Shown piece by piece: positions 44,893-54,934 of a stretch of DNA of 64,000 nucleotides (position 1 is the stretch's first letter; every line of letters starts with the position of its first letter). The translations under genes were made by a program, and so were the position numbers. The stretch is taken from the NCBI RefSeq assembly GCF_947490415.1, contig NZ_CANLGX010000002.1:248001-312000 (forward strand), in the 5' to 3' direction. This DNA is from an uncultured Eudoraea sp. (GTDB taxonomy: Bacteria > Bacteroidota > Bacteroidia > Flavobacteriales > Flavobacteriaceae). A model generated the notes under the pieces. It saw only the letters and a list, made by a program, of their open reading frames with translations. It made no database searches and was not told the origin of the DNA.

Positions 44893-47800
44893 ATGAAGTA
44901 CTTTGTTTTATTTCTTACACTCCTATGTTGTATGTCTGGACTATGGAGTCAGGACCTGACGATAAGCGGAAATGTTAAGGACGCATCATTTGATCAGCCC
45001 TTACCCGGTGTTAATGTTATAGTTAAGAACGAAACAAGAGGAACGACCACAGATTTTGATGGAAATTTTATTATGGATAATATGAGTGTAGGTGATATAC
45101 TCGTGTTCTCATATCTTGGTTTTATTACACAAGAAATAACTATTCAAAATTCCAATCTGCTATCTGTTGTCATGCAAGATGACGTAAGTGCATTGGATGA
45201 GGTAATTGTAGTGGGCTATGGGACACAAACTAAAAAAGAAATTACAGGAGCCGTTGCTGTTGTAGGGGCAGAAAGTATTGAAGAATTAAATCCAACACGT
45301 ATTGAACAAGCCCTACAAGGTCAGGTAGCCGGGGTACAGGTAACCGCAGAATCGGGCTCACCGGGTAGTGCCTCAAATATCCGTATAAGGGGTATTTCTA
45401 CGAATGGGGATAACCGACCTCTGATTTTAGTAGATGGAAATGTTATAGAGGATCTAAGTGTTATTAATCCAAGTGATATTGAAAGTATAAATATTCTTAA
45501 GGATGCCACAGCAGGTATTTATGGTGTAAGGGCTGCGAATGGTGTAATCTTGATAACTACTAAAACAGGTAAGCGAAATACCGAATTAAAGTTTAATTAT
45601 GATGCCTGGGGAGGCTTTCAACAAACTTCAAGGCAAATCCCTGTTTTGAATGCAACAGAATATGGCATCATTGTTAATGAAGCCTTTTCGGCAGGGGGAG
45701 GCAGTTTGCCTTATCCGGATGTTTCCTCTTTAGGGCGAGGCACAGACTGGCAAGATGAAGTATTCCAAACTGCACCGATAATTAACCAGAATATTACAGT
45801 AACAGGAGGCGGTGAAAAAACAACATTCTCTGTAGCATCTTCTTATTTAACTCAGGATGGTATAGTTGGTGGACCTAAGGCTAATTTCAGAAGATATACG
45901 AACAGAGTTAACTTAAATTCTGAAATTTTTGAAGATTTCAACGTAGTGGCCAACCTTTTATACACAGGTACAAATCGTAAAACACTTCCTGAAAATTCCT
46001 TGGGATCGGTATTGTTTAATGCACTTAATAATGCACCTACTTTTGCTGTAAAGGAAAGAAATGGTGAATATACCCTCGCCGAAGGCTTGGGAAATGAAGT
46101 AATTAACCCACTTGCTCAGGTTGAGAATAATTTTAATCAGATTGATGTAAATAAAATAAGCGGAAAATTAGGAGCAAGTTATGTTTTCCTGAATGATTTT
46201 ACAGCCGAGACCAGCTTTCAGTTTAACTACGCAGAGGTTAAAGGAAAGATATTTATCCCTACGGTATTTTATGGTTCGGGTAAAGTATTTAATAATACGG
46301 GGAGGCCAACGCTTTTAGTAAATAAGGATATATTCAGGGATTATACTTTTGACGCGTTTATTAATTATGATAAAACCCTGGGTGAAGATCATAATATTAA
46401 AGGTACCCTGGGAACATCTATTTTTGAAACCAGTGGTGTGTTCTCGGGAACTACGCAGGGATTTTTTGAATCGGATGTAGACTTCGCAAATGCCGAAATT
46501 GAGGATACAGTAGATAGAAGAAATGGCTTGCAGGATAGTGGATTAAGCGGCAAGTTTAGAGACAGGCTTTTATCTTACTTCCTTAGAGCCCAGTATAACT
46601 ATAAAGGCAAATACTTGATATCAGCAATAATCAGACGGGATGGATCTTCAAAGTTTGGACCCAATAATAAGTTTGGTTATTTTCCTTCAGGATCCGTTGG
46701 GTGGGTAGCTTCTGATGAAGCCTTTTTAGAAGATAGTAAGGTGTTTGATTTTATGAAATTCAGGGGAAGTTACGGTATTGTCGGGAATGACAGAATTCCA
46801 AGTAATGCCTTTAGATCTGTTTTGTCAGGTGAAGCTGCTTATGTTTTCTCCAATCAACTTGTTTTTGGTAAAGCGATAGGGGTGCTTTCAAATCCGGAAA
46901 TTCAATGGGAAGAACAAAAAACCTTAGATGTTGGGGTAGATATGAGATTGTTGGGCAATAGGGTTGATATCACAGCAGATTATTTTAATAAAAGAACAGA
47001 CGGACTCTTATTACAACCTCCGGTTTCCGGAATATTGGGAGCTGCTGCTCCCGGATCCCAACCCCCTGTTGTAAATGCAGGAATCGTTGAAAATAGTGGA
47101 TTCGAATTTGCTATAGGATACAGTAATGACTCTTCCAATGATTTCACTTTTGGAATAAATTATAATGTTACTTTTTTAAATAACAATGTAGTCTCTGTAA
47201 ATAATGGAGTCGGGTTTATTGCTGCCGGTTCTTTTGGTGTAGGCCAGGACCCGCCATCCAGAATGGAAGCAGGAAAACCTATTGGATATTTTTATGGGTT
47301 ACAAACCGATGGTATTTTTCAGAATCAGGCAGAAGTTGATGCTCATGCCACTCAGCAAGATGCTGCTCCCGGAGATTTGAGATTTGTGGATATAAATGGA
47401 GATGGCGAGATAGATTCAGACGACAGAACAGATCTTGGAAACCCAATACCCAATGCAACTATGGGGCTAAACTTTTCATCCAAATACAAGGACTTCGATT
47501 TTACCGCTTATGCCTTTGCGTCCATAGGAAACGACATTGTAAGAAATTATGAACGAAATCAACCCCTTGTAAATAAATCGGTTTATACTTTGAACAGGTG
47601 GACGGGTGAGGGATCTACTAATTCTTTTCCGAGGGTGACTACGGGAGCAACACAAAATACACTGTTTTCAGATTTCTATGTCGAAGATGGTTCGTTTGTT
47701 AGATTACAAAATGTACAATTAGGGTATACATTACCGGCCGATGTAATTGAAAAAGTGGGGATAGATAAACTTCGATTTTATATTTCAGTGAATAACCTGT

Positions 47801-47928
47801 TTACCCTAACTAAATATAAAGGTTATGACCCAAGTGCCTCTTCCGGAGACCCTATAGGCGCCGGAATTGACCAGGGATTTTATCCGGTACCCCGAACCTT
47901 TCTATTAGGACTAAATCTTAAATTTTAA
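44893..47928 (+). CDS. SusC-type TonB-dependent outer-membrane transporter
   Basis: Outer-membrane importer for oligosaccharides powered by TonB. I start at ATG 44893 (1011 residues); the upstream TTG frame is not needed. Signal peptide to about residue 20 (MKYFVLFLTLLC), then the CarboxypepD-like domain (ISGNVKDASFDQPLPGVNVIVK), plug domain with IVVGYGTQTKKEITGAVAVV and NIRIRGISTNGDNRPLILVDG, followed by the 22-strand barrel ending LGLNLKF. The SusC tag is DATAGIYGVRAANGVI. Gene order with susD 11 bases downstream is the normal pair. Confidence 0.95.
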   Translation: MKYFVLFLTLLCCMSGLWSQDLTISGNVKDASFDQPLPGVNVIVKNETRGTTTDFDGNFIMDNMSVGDILVFSYLGFITQEITIQNSNLLSVVMQDDVSALDEVIVVGYGTQTKKEITGAVAVVGAESIEELNPTRIEQALQGQVAGVQVTAESGSPGSASNIRIRGISTNGDNRPLILVDGNVIEDLSVINPSDIESINILKDATAGIYGVRAANGVILITTKTGKRNTELKFNYDAWGGFQQTSRQIPVLNATEYGIIVNEAFSAGGGSLPYPDVSSLGRGTDWQDEVFQTAPIINQNITVTGGGEKTTFSVASSYLTQDGIVGGPKANFRRYTNRVNLNSEIFEDFNVVANLLYTGTNRKTLPENSLGSVLFNALNNAPTFAVKERNGEYTLAEGLGNEVINPLAQVENNFNQIDVNKISGKLGASYVFLNDFTAETSFQFNYAEVKGKIFIPTVFYGSGKVFNNTGRPTLLVNKDIFRDYTFDAFINYDKTLGEDHNIKGTLGTSIFETSGVFSGTTQGFFESDVDFANAEIEDTVDRRNGLQDSGLSGKFRDRLLSYFLRAQYNYKGKYLISAIIRRDGSSKFGPNNKFGYFPSGSVGWVASDEAFLEDSKVFDFMKFRGSYGIVGNDRIPSNAFRSVLSGEAAYVFSNQLVFGKAIGVLSNPEIQWEEQKTLDVGVDMRLLGNRVDITADYFNKRTDGLLLQPPVSGILGAAAPGSQPPVVNAGIVENSGFEFAIGYSNDSSNDFTFGINYNVTFLNNNVVSVNNGVGFIAAGSFGVGQDPPSRMEAGKPIGYFYGLQTDGIFQNQAEVDAHATQQDAAPGDLRFVDINGDGEIDSDDRTDLGNPIPNATMGLNFSSKYKDFDFTAYAFASIGNDIVRNYERNQPLVNKSVYTLNRWTGEGSTNSFPRVTTGATQNTLFSDFYVEDGSFVRLQNVQLGYTLPADVIEKVGIDKLRFYISVNNLFTLTKYKGYDPSASSGDPIGAGIDQGFYPVPRTFLLGLNLKF

Positions 47929-47939
47929 AAGTAGTAAAG

Positions 47940-49406
47940 ATGAAAAATAACATAACTAAATATTCATTGATCGCCTTTATTTCTGCTTTTGTTGCTTTCT
48001 CTTGCAGTGACAGTTTTGTGGACGTTGATTCATTTAACGAAGATTCTGAAAGTTTCTTTAACTCTGAAGAAGACTATGAGGATGCCCTTATTGGCGCTTA
48101 TGATTTGCTGCAGTCAAGCTATTTAAATGTTTTATTAGGTGAAATTGCTTCAGATAATACGGTTGCCGGTGGTGAGAGTGCCACAGATGTTCCCGGAATA
48201 CAGGAAGTTGATAAAATGGCACATACCCCGGTAAATGCACAATTGAGAGATATTTGGACCTGGATGTTTGCAGGAGTAAACAGGGCTAATTACATTTTAG
48301 AATTTAAGGATAAGACGGATTTTCCGGATAGAGATAAGATTATTGCGGAAGCTACTTTCCTTAGAGCGTATTTCTATTTTGAACTTGTAAAATGGTTTGG
48401 TGATGTTCCTCTTGCTGTAGATCAAAGATTGCTTTTCGGAGACCAGGATGTAGTTGACAGAACTCCTAAAGCAGAGGTTTATTTTCAGATTGAACAGGAT
48501 TTAATATTTGCTGTGGCGAATCTTCCTGTAACACAAGATAAAATAGGCAGGGCCACAAAAGGAGCTGCTCAGGCACTTTTAGGAAAGGTTTATTTGTATC
48601 AGGACAAGTTTCCTGAAGCCTCTGTAGTCCTGGAAGAGGTAATAAATAACGGGCCTTATGATTTATTGGCAGATTATAGCACGATGTTCGAAAATGACAA
48701 TGAGAATAATATTGAATCTGTCTTTGAAGTACAATATACTGATGAAGAAGGAGCAGGATTTGATTGCCTTCAATGTAGTGAGGGTAATGTGGCTGTAGGT
48801 TTTAACGGCATTAGAAACTACACCGGACCTTTATTTGAATCTGGATTTAGCTTTAATGTTCCCAGGCAGGAAGTGGTAGATGAATTTGAACCGGGGGATA
48901 CAAGAAAAGAAGTGGCTATTTTGGATATTGAAGCATGGGCAGCACAAAATAGTGATGTATCCTATACCGAAGGATTTGAGCATACAGGATATTACAATAG
49001 GAAGTATATAGCCCGTCAGGGAGGTTTAAATACTGCTGATGCGAATCTAACGCGTCCTAATAATTACCGGGCAATTCGTTTTGCGGATGTCTTATTAATG
49101 GCAGCCGAAGCATTTAACAGGGGAGGTATTGATGACAATAAAGCCCAACAATTTCTGAATAGGGTTAGAAATAGAGCCGCTCTGGACGATGTAACCGTAA
49201 CAGGGGGCGAATTAACAACGGCAATATATAAAGAGAGAAGGGTTGAACTGGTAGGTGAAGGTCATCACTTTTTTGATCTGGTAAGAACCGGCCGCGCAGC
49301 CCAGCAAATTGATGGATTTACATCCGGGAAAAATGAAATATTCCCAATTCCATCAATAGAAATAGAATTAGCAGGTAACCGATGGGCACAAAACCCGGGT
49401 TATTAA
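47940..49406 (+). CDS. SusD/RagB glycan-binding outer-membrane lipoprotein
   Basis: Lid of the SusCD importer on the cell surface. 488 residues with a lipobox AFSC (Cys22), followed by the typical helices including DALIGAYDLLQSSYLN, ATFLRAYFYFELVKWFGDVPL and RTPKAEVYFQIEQDL, and the C-terminal SusD pattern RAIRFADVLLMAAEAFNRGG and RVRNRAALDDV. TPR-like helices. Ends LAGNRWAQNPGY. It partly overlaps the next frame, but the next gene starts after its end. Confidence 0.95.
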   Translation: MKNNITKYSLIAFISAFVAFSCSDSFVDVDSFNEDSESFFNSEEDYEDALIGAYDLLQSSYLNVLLGEIASDNTVAGGESATDVPGIQEVDKMAHTPVNAQLRDIWTWMFAGVNRANYILEFKDKTDFPDRDKIIAEATFLRAYFYFELVKWFGDVPLAVDQRLLFGDQDVVDRTPKAEVYFQIEQDLIFAVANLPVTQDKIGRATKGAAQALLGKVYLYQDKFPEASVVLEEVINNGPYDLLADYSTMFENDNENNIESVFEVQYTDEEGAGFDCLQCSEGNVAVGFNGIRNYTGPLFESGFSFNVPRQEVVDEFEPGDTRKEVAILDIEAWAAQNSDVSYTEGFEHTGYYNRKYIARQGGLNTADANLTRPNNYRAIRFADVLLMAAEAFNRGGIDDNKAQQFLNRVRNRAALDDVTVTGGELTTAIYKERRVELVGEGHHFFDLVRTGRAAQQIDGFTSGKNEIFPIPSIEIELAGNRWAQNPGY

Positions 49407-49429
49407 TAAAAAAAATAAACTTTGATAAA

Positions 49430-51547
49430 ATGAAAATTATAAAGCAATTATCGGTACTATTTTTAGTAATCAACTTATTTAATGCCTGTACAAAGAAGGA
49501 GACCTCATATGCATTACAGGAAATTTCCGCACCTACAGCTGTTAGTGCAGAATTTAATATAGCACAGGATGAATCTGGTGAAGTTAGTGTTACACCATCT
49601 GCAGTTGGTGCATCTGCCTTTGAGGTTTATTTCGGCGATGTAGAAAATGAGGAACCTACACTGGTAGCCCTTGGTGAAACCGCTGTTCATGTATATGCAG
49701 AAGGCGAATTTACTTTAAGAATTGTAGCGGTTGGATTAACCGGGTTAAAAAGTGAGTTAAGCCGAATAGTAACTATTTCATTTGCTGCCCCAACCGATTT
49801 GGAATTGAATATCACCGCTTCAGAAACGAATCCTTTTGAGATATCTGTGGCACCAACAGCAACCAATGCAACGGTCTTTGATATATATTTTGGGGAGGTT
49901 GAAAATGAAGAGCCTACGACTATAATGGCGGGAGAAACTTCTACTTATGTCTATTCAGAGATTGGGGAGTATACGGTCAGGGTTGTGGCCAGGGGAGCAG
50001 GAGCAGCTTCTATTGAGGCTTCTGAGGTAGTAACTGTGGAAGATTCCACATTAACTTTGGCTGAAAGTTTCCCGATCGATTTTGAATCTAATGAAACCTT
50101 GTCTGGTGTGTTTGAGGAAGGTGACGGTGTTACCGGGGGTCCCATAGCTAATCCGGATGTATCAGGGATAAATACTTCTGCAACAGTCTATGAATTTAAT
50201 AAAGCAGCTGGTGCCGCCTGGTATTCCGGTTTATTCCATATATTCCCTCAGGATATTGATCTAAATGCAAGCCAGGAATTTACCATAAAGATATGGTCGC
50301 CTAAAGCAGGTATAAATGTAAGATTTCAACTTGAGAAAGAAGGCGGCGGAGGCGGTCCTACGGTAACCGTAGATCAAACGCTTGCAACGGCAAACGAATG
50401 GGTTTCTTTAACTTACGACTTCTCAAGCCTTGTAAATGTGGGGGATGCTTATGATAAATTCGTGATCTTTCCAGATTTTGATGACGTGGGTCAGCCTGCA
50501 GGAGATGGTTCCGTCTATTATGTAGACGATGTTATTCAAGGTTCTGGAAGTCCGGAAGTAGCTACAAGTTTCCCAATTTCTTTTGAAATGAACGAAACCC
50601 TATCCGGGGTGTTCGAGGATTCTCAGGGAGTAACTGGTGCACCTGTAGCTAATCCTGATCAATCAGGTATTAATGTGTCTTCAACAGTATTTGAATTTAA
50701 TAAAGCAGCTGGTGCTGCATGGTATTCTGGATTATTCCAGATCTTCCCAGCTGATTATGATATTAGCACAACACAACAGTTTACCTTTAAGATCTGGTCA
50801 CCCAAAGCAGGTATCAATGTACGCTTCCAGATCGAGAAAGAAGGCGGCGGAGGCGGTCCTACAGTTTTCATAGACCAAACGCTTGCTACGGCAAACGAGT
50901 GGGTATCTTTAACTTATGATTTCTCAGGCCTTGTAAATGTGGCAGATGCTTATGATAAATTCGTCATCTTCCCGGATTTTGATGACGTTGGGCAGCCTGC
51001 TGGTGATGGTTCTGTTTATTATGTGGATGACATACAGCAAGGTGTTCCTCCTCCAACTGTGGCGACAAGTTTTCCGATTGGCTTTGAGTTGAACGAAACA
51101 CTGACTGGTGTATTCGAAGACTCACAGGGGGTAACCGGAGTGCCGATTGCTAATCCGGATCAAACAGGTATAAATACTTCGGCTACGGTCTTTGAATTTA
51201 ACAAAGCAGCTGGTGCTGCCTGGTATTCCGGGATGTTTCAGATCTTCCCTGCGGATATGGATATAAGTACAAGTCAGTCATTTACTATTAAAATTTGGTC
51301 ACCTAAAGCAGGTATCAATGTACGCTTCCAGATCGAGAAAGAAGGCGGCGGAGGCGGTCCTACTGTTTTCATAGACCAAACGCTTGCAACGGCAAACGAG
51401 TGGGTATCTTTAACTTATGACTTCTCAGGCCTTGTAAATGTGGCAGATGCTTATGATAAATTCGTCATCTTCCCGGAATTTGATGATGTTGGACAGCCTG
51501 CAGGAGATGGATCTATCTATTATATAGATGATATAACACAAGACTAA
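49430..51547 (+). CDS. Surface glycan-binding lipoprotein with triplicated binding module
   Basis: A 705-residue lipoprotein from Met 49430 (the longer frame starts inside susD). Lipobox FNAC (Cys20). Two PKD-like domains follow (FEVYFGDVENEEPT and VFDIYFGEVENEEPT). The rest is three near-identical 167-residue units, each with FPIxFExNETLxGVFE, EFNKAAGAAWYSG, SPKAGINVRFQ and KEGGGGGPTV. Such modules are carbohydrate-binding in character (beta-sandwich, aromatic residues) and SusE/F-like proteins at this place bind the target glucan. No catalytic residue is expected. The ligand is inferred from the neighbouring GH16 and GH30. Exactly repeated at DNA level (see separate repeat entry). Confidence 0.82.
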   Translation: MKIIKQLSVLFLVINLFNACTKKETSYALQEISAPTAVSAEFNIAQDESGEVSVTPSAVGASAFEVYFGDVENEEPTLVALGETAVHVYAEGEFTLRIVAVGLTGLKSELSRIVTISFAAPTDLELNITASETNPFEISVAPTATNATVFDIYFGEVENEEPTTIMAGETSTYVYSEIGEYTVRVVARGAGAASIEASEVVTVEDSTLTLAESFPIDFESNETLSGVFEEGDGVTGGPIANPDVSGINTSATVYEFNKAAGAAWYSGLFHIFPQDIDLNASQEFTIKIWSPKAGINVRFQLEKEGGGGGPTVTVDQTLATANEWVSLTYDFSSLVNVGDAYDKFVIFPDFDDVGQPAGDGSVYYVDDVIQGSGSPEVATSFPISFEMNETLSGVFEDSQGVTGAPVANPDQSGINVSSTVFEFNKAAGAAWYSGLFQIFPADYDISTTQQFTFKIWSPKAGINVRFQIEKEGGGGGPTVFIDQTLATANEWVSLTYDFSGLVNVADAYDKFVIFPDFDDVGQPAGDGSVYYVDDIQQGVPPPTVATSFPIGFELNETLTGVFEDSQGVTGVPIANPDQTGINTSATVFEFNKAAGAAWYSGMFQIFPADMDISTSQSFTIKIWSPKAGINVRFQIEKEGGGGGPTVFIDQTLATANEWVSLTYDFSGLVNVADAYDKFVIFPEFDDVGQPAGDGSIYYIDDITQD
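50066..51541 (+). repeat. Three 501-bp tandem direct repeats in the glycan-binding gene
   Basis: The codon AGT of SFP begins units at 50066, 50567 and 51068, so the period is exactly 501 bp (167 codons) twice. Units 2 and 3 are most alike, with an identical run of about 55 bases starting at AAAGCAGGTATCAATGTACG, and unit 1 is clearly related throughout. Confidence 0.9.
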
Positions 51548-51558
51548 AAATATTAAAT

Positions 51559-53199
51559 ATGAAGAAGGTAATGAAAAAATATGGTTCATTTTTATTGATT
51601 TGTCTGGCCTTCATGGCTTGTCAGGAAGATGAGCCTGGTTTGTCAACGTTATTAACTCCCGCTAATTTGAGTATTACCACAGATATTGCCAGTGACCAGT
51701 CCGGTAATGTTTCGGTAACCACAACTGCAGACAATGCTCTTAATATTCATGTAATATTTAAAGAAAATAATGATCCTGTGGTAGTAAAGCCGGGTGAACC
51801 GGCAACATTCCAATATACCCAATCTGGTCAGTACTCGCAGATAATTACAGTAGTAGCCTATGGTACAGGCGGAACAGCCTCTTCAAAAACCATAACTATT
51901 GATCTGGATGTACGACTCTTGATAGATCCGGCCATTTTGCAAAAATTGGCAGGTGATGGCACAAAGCGATGGGTATGGAACAAAGAAGAGCTAGGACATT
52001 GGGGCGCAGATGCGGCCTTTAATGATCAGAATGATGGTTTTCCGGCACCGCCGAACAGTATGAATCCATGTCTTTATGATGATGTTTTGGTATTTTCCTA
52101 TGATGAAAACGATAGCTACGGCTATCAGTTAGAAACAGGAGTTAATGATGAAACCCTGGTTGGTTGGGCAGACGTTCAATATTTTTTCCCTAATGCTACG
52201 CCTCAGCAATTTGTAGACGAATGTCACGATATTTCAACCGCCAACAGTACGGCGGTAAAAAGCATTGATACAGATACCAGCTTTCTGGTTGTGGAAGAGG
52301 ATGGTGAATTATATTTGGAAGTGGAAAACAGTACGCTTTCCTTCTGGTCCGGCGCTTCCAGGTATAAAATTATTGAACTCACGGACGACTTTTTACACGT
52401 ACGCGGAGACCATCAACCCATACTGGAAACTATAGAGATTGCATATTACCATCAGTTCAGACCCGAAGATTATGATCCTAATGCGGGCTTCGAATCCGAA
52501 TTTAACACACTTTTTTGGTCCGAAGAATTTAGTGTTGCAGGTACTCCTGATCCGGCTGTCTGGAATATTGATACGGGCGTTTTGGGAGTAGCCGGGACCC
52601 CTACCGGTAATAATGAAGCACAGGTATATACCAATGACCCTAACAATATCAAAGTTGAAAATGATGTTCTTAAGATTACTGCAATAGCAGATGGCAGTGG
52701 CGGTTACACTTCTGGAAGAATTAATTCTTTAGGAAATTTTGAATTTCAATACGGCAGGGTAGAGATAAGGGCCAAACTGCCTACAGGTGGCGGTACCTGG
52801 CCGGCACTCTGGATGCTTGGAGGAGACCTTTTATCCAATCCATGGCCTGGAGCGGGTGAAATTGACATCATGGAACATGTTGGCAACAACCAGGATAACA
52901 TAATCGCGGCGCTGCATGATCCCATAAATTTTGGGGCAACTCCACGTACGGTTACAACAACGGTGACAGGCGTATCTGATGATTTTCACCTATATTCAAT
53001 GGAATGGACGGCTTCCGGAATTACCTTCCTGGTCGATAATGTAGAATTTGGAACCATAGCTAACGATGGAACACGTCCGTTTGATAAAGATTTCTTCTTT
53101 ATTTTAAATGTAGCCATGGGTGGTAATTTGGGAGGAACTATAGACCCTGCTTTCACTCAATCTACGATGGAAGTAGATTACATAAGGGTATATAAATAA
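51559..53199 (+). CDS. GH16 endo-beta-1,3-glucanase (laminarinase), lipoprotein
   Basis: A 546-residue surface lipoprotein: signal peptide with lipobox MACQ (Cys21), a PKD-like domain like those in the glycan-binding protein (about 30-120), an uncharacterised middle domain of about 190 residues with DGTKRWVWNKEELGHWGAD, and the GH16 domain from about 320. The GH16 motif GEIDIMEHVG gives the catalytic Glu434 and Glu439 with Asp436. The GH16 fold also shows YGRVEIRAKLPTGGGTWPALW. Cleavage of beta-1,3-glucan is the best prediction; GH16 also includes agarases, but the neighbours favour laminarin. Followed by a hairpin. Confidence 0.88.
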   Translation: MKKVMKKYGSFLLICLAFMACQEDEPGLSTLLTPANLSITTDIASDQSGNVSVTTTADNALNIHVIFKENNDPVVVKPGEPATFQYTQSGQYSQIITVVAYGTGGTASSKTITIDLDVRLLIDPAILQKLAGDGTKRWVWNKEELGHWGADAAFNDQNDGFPAPPNSMNPCLYDDVLVFSYDENDSYGYQLETGVNDETLVGWADVQYFFPNATPQQFVDECHDISTANSTAVKSIDTDTSFLVVEEDGELYLEVENSTLSFWSGASRYKIIELTDDFLHVRGDHQPILETIEIAYYHQFRPEDYDPNAGFESEFNTLFWSEEFSVAGTPDPAVWNIDTGVLGVAGTPTGNNEAQVYTNDPNNIKVENDVLKITAIADGSGGYTSGRINSLGNFEFQYGRVEIRAKLPTGGGTWPALWMLGGDLLSNPWPGAGEIDIMEHVGNNQDNIIAALHDPINFGATPRTVTTTVTGVSDDFHLYSMEWTASGITFLVDNVEFGTIANDGTRPFDKDFFFILNVAMGGNLGGTIDPAFTQSTMEVDYIRVYK

Positions 53200-53224
53200 T
53201 TTTCTTTAGTTAATTTGTTTAGCG

Positions 53225-53262
53225 AAAAAAAGGGTTGGGCCGTTCTTCCTGCCCTTTTTTTT
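53225..53262 (+). terminator. Probable terminator after the GH16 gene
   Basis: AAAAAAGGG and CCCTTTTTT can pair, with a T-run after, 26 bases downstream of the GH16 stop. The stem is AT-rich with a long loop, so it may only attenuate. It separates GH16 from GH30. Confidence 0.55.
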
Positions 53263-53346
53263 ATTACTTTAAAAGCTGAAAATTTTTAAAATAGTTCGTG
53301 GTCACCATATTATGATCTATAAGAACCTTTTAGATTTTAAAACTAA

Positions 53347-54876
53347 ATGTCTGGTAAAATGAGTAAACTTAGCGTTAAGCCCTTTTTAAAAGGAAGGTTT
53401 GGATTTTTCATTGGTTTGTTGTTCTTAATTAGTTGTTCTCCTGATAAGAAGAAGGATGCAGAAGAATTAAAACCTGAATCAGAACCCGGAATAGTTTTAG
53501 TTAAAACACCTAAAGCCGAAGTTTATACTACAGCCCATAAAACCGATCTAAAACTTTCAAAGTCTTCAGGTTTAAATTTTGGCGACTTTAAACAGCCTTT
53601 GGAAACTGAAATTGACGTACTCGTTGATCCTACCAAACAATTTCAAACGTTTATGGGAATTGGTGCGGCTTTAACCGATGCTGCAGCTGAAACTTTTTAC
53701 AAGCTCTCCGAAGAAAATCAGGAAAGATTTTTAGAAGCTTACTATAGTGAGGAAAACGGTATAGGGTATTCTTTGGGAAGAACCATAATCCATAGCTGTG
53801 ATTTCTCTAGTGGTAGCTATACCTATATAGAAGAAGGAGATGCGGAATTAAAAACATTCAATATTGATCACGATCGCCAATACCGACTGCCATTTACCAA
53901 AAAAGCGATCGCAGCAGCAGGTGGTGAATTACTCATGTATGCCAGTCCTTGGAGTCCGCCTGCGTTTATGAAAACGAATAACAATATGTTGCAGGGCGGC
54001 AAGCTTAAACCCGAATTTTATCAGTCCTGGGCCAACTATTATGTGAAATTTATTGAGGCCTATGAAGCAGAGGGAATCCCATTATGGGGACTTACCATTC
54101 AAAATGAACCCATGGCCGTTCAACGCTGGGAATCTTGTATCTATACCGCAGAGGAAGAACGCGATTTTTTAAAAAATTATTTGGGACCTACCCTGGAAAA
54201 AGCGGGTATGGGGGATAAAAATATAATTGTTTGGGATCACAACAGGGATCTGTTATTTCAAAGGGCCAGCGTTATTTTAAATGACCCTGAAGCCGCAAAA
54301 TATGTTTGGGGTACTGGATTTCACTGGTATGAAGACTGGAAAGACGGCATTCCTATGTTTAACAATGTTAAAAATGTAAATGAAACTTTTCCTGATAAGA
54401 ATTTAATTTTTACAGAAGGCTGTAACGAAGGTTATGATATTGCCAAAATTGAGGAAGAACGACTTGCAGAACGCTATGGAAGGTCTATGATAAATGATTT
54501 TAACAATGGAACGGTAGCATGGACAGACTGGAATATTCTACTGGATGAAACAGGCGGCCCCAACCATGTGGGTAATTTATGTTTTGCTCCGGCACATGGA
54601 GACACCAAAACAGGAGAACTAACATTAACGTATTCCTACTATTACATAGGGCATTTTTCTAAATTTATTCGCCCCGGCGCAAAAAGGATCAGTAGCGTTT
54701 CGAGCTCAAATTCTTTATTGTCAACTGCATTTGTAAATGTAGATGGTAGTCTGGTGATCGTTGCAATGAATCAAAGCAATGCGCCCTTAGAATATGGTAT
54801 TACTATGAATTCAAAAACTGCAAAAATTGAAATCCCGGCTCATGGAATACAAACCATTGTGATGTCTGAAGAGTAA
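53347..54876 (+). CDS. GH30 glycosidase lipoprotein, likely beta-1,6-glucanase
   Basis: A 509-residue glucosylceramidase-like GH30 enzyme of clan GH-A. It begins MSGKMSKLSVKP (Met5 is an alternative start), with a lipobox LISC around residue 32. The (beta/alpha)8 barrel holds GIGAALTDAAAETF, the acid/base Glu254 in TIQNEPMAVQ and the nucleophile Glu357 in IFTEGC. A beta domain closes the protein. In laminarin loci GH30 enzymes trim beta-1,6 side branches; by sequence alone glucosylceramidase specificity cannot be excluded. The next gene starts 58 bases downstream. Confidence 0.85.
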   Translation: MSGKMSKLSVKPFLKGRFGFFIGLLFLISCSPDKKKDAEELKPESEPGIVLVKTPKAEVYTTAHKTDLKLSKSSGLNFGDFKQPLETEIDVLVDPTKQFQTFMGIGAALTDAAAETFYKLSEENQERFLEAYYSEENGIGYSLGRTIIHSCDFSSGSYTYIEEGDAELKTFNIDHDRQYRLPFTKKAIAAAGGELLMYASPWSPPAFMKTNNNMLQGGKLKPEFYQSWANYYVKFIEAYEAEGIPLWGLTIQNEPMAVQRWESCIYTAEEERDFLKNYLGPTLEKAGMGDKNIIVWDHNRDLLFQRASVILNDPEAAKYVWGTGFHWYEDWKDGIPMFNNVKNVNETFPDKNLIFTEGCNEGYDIAKIEEERLAERYGRSMINDFNNGTVAWTDWNILLDETGGPNHVGNLCFAPAHGDTKTGELTLTYSYYYIGHFSKFIRPGAKRISSVSSSNSLLSTAFVNVDGSLVIVAMNQSNAPLEYGITMNSKTAKIEIPAHGIQTIVMSEE

Positions 54877-54934
54877 ATTCCCTTTTTATAAGAAGTACCA
54901 AAACAAAAATATAACCAAACCAAGAACCAATACC

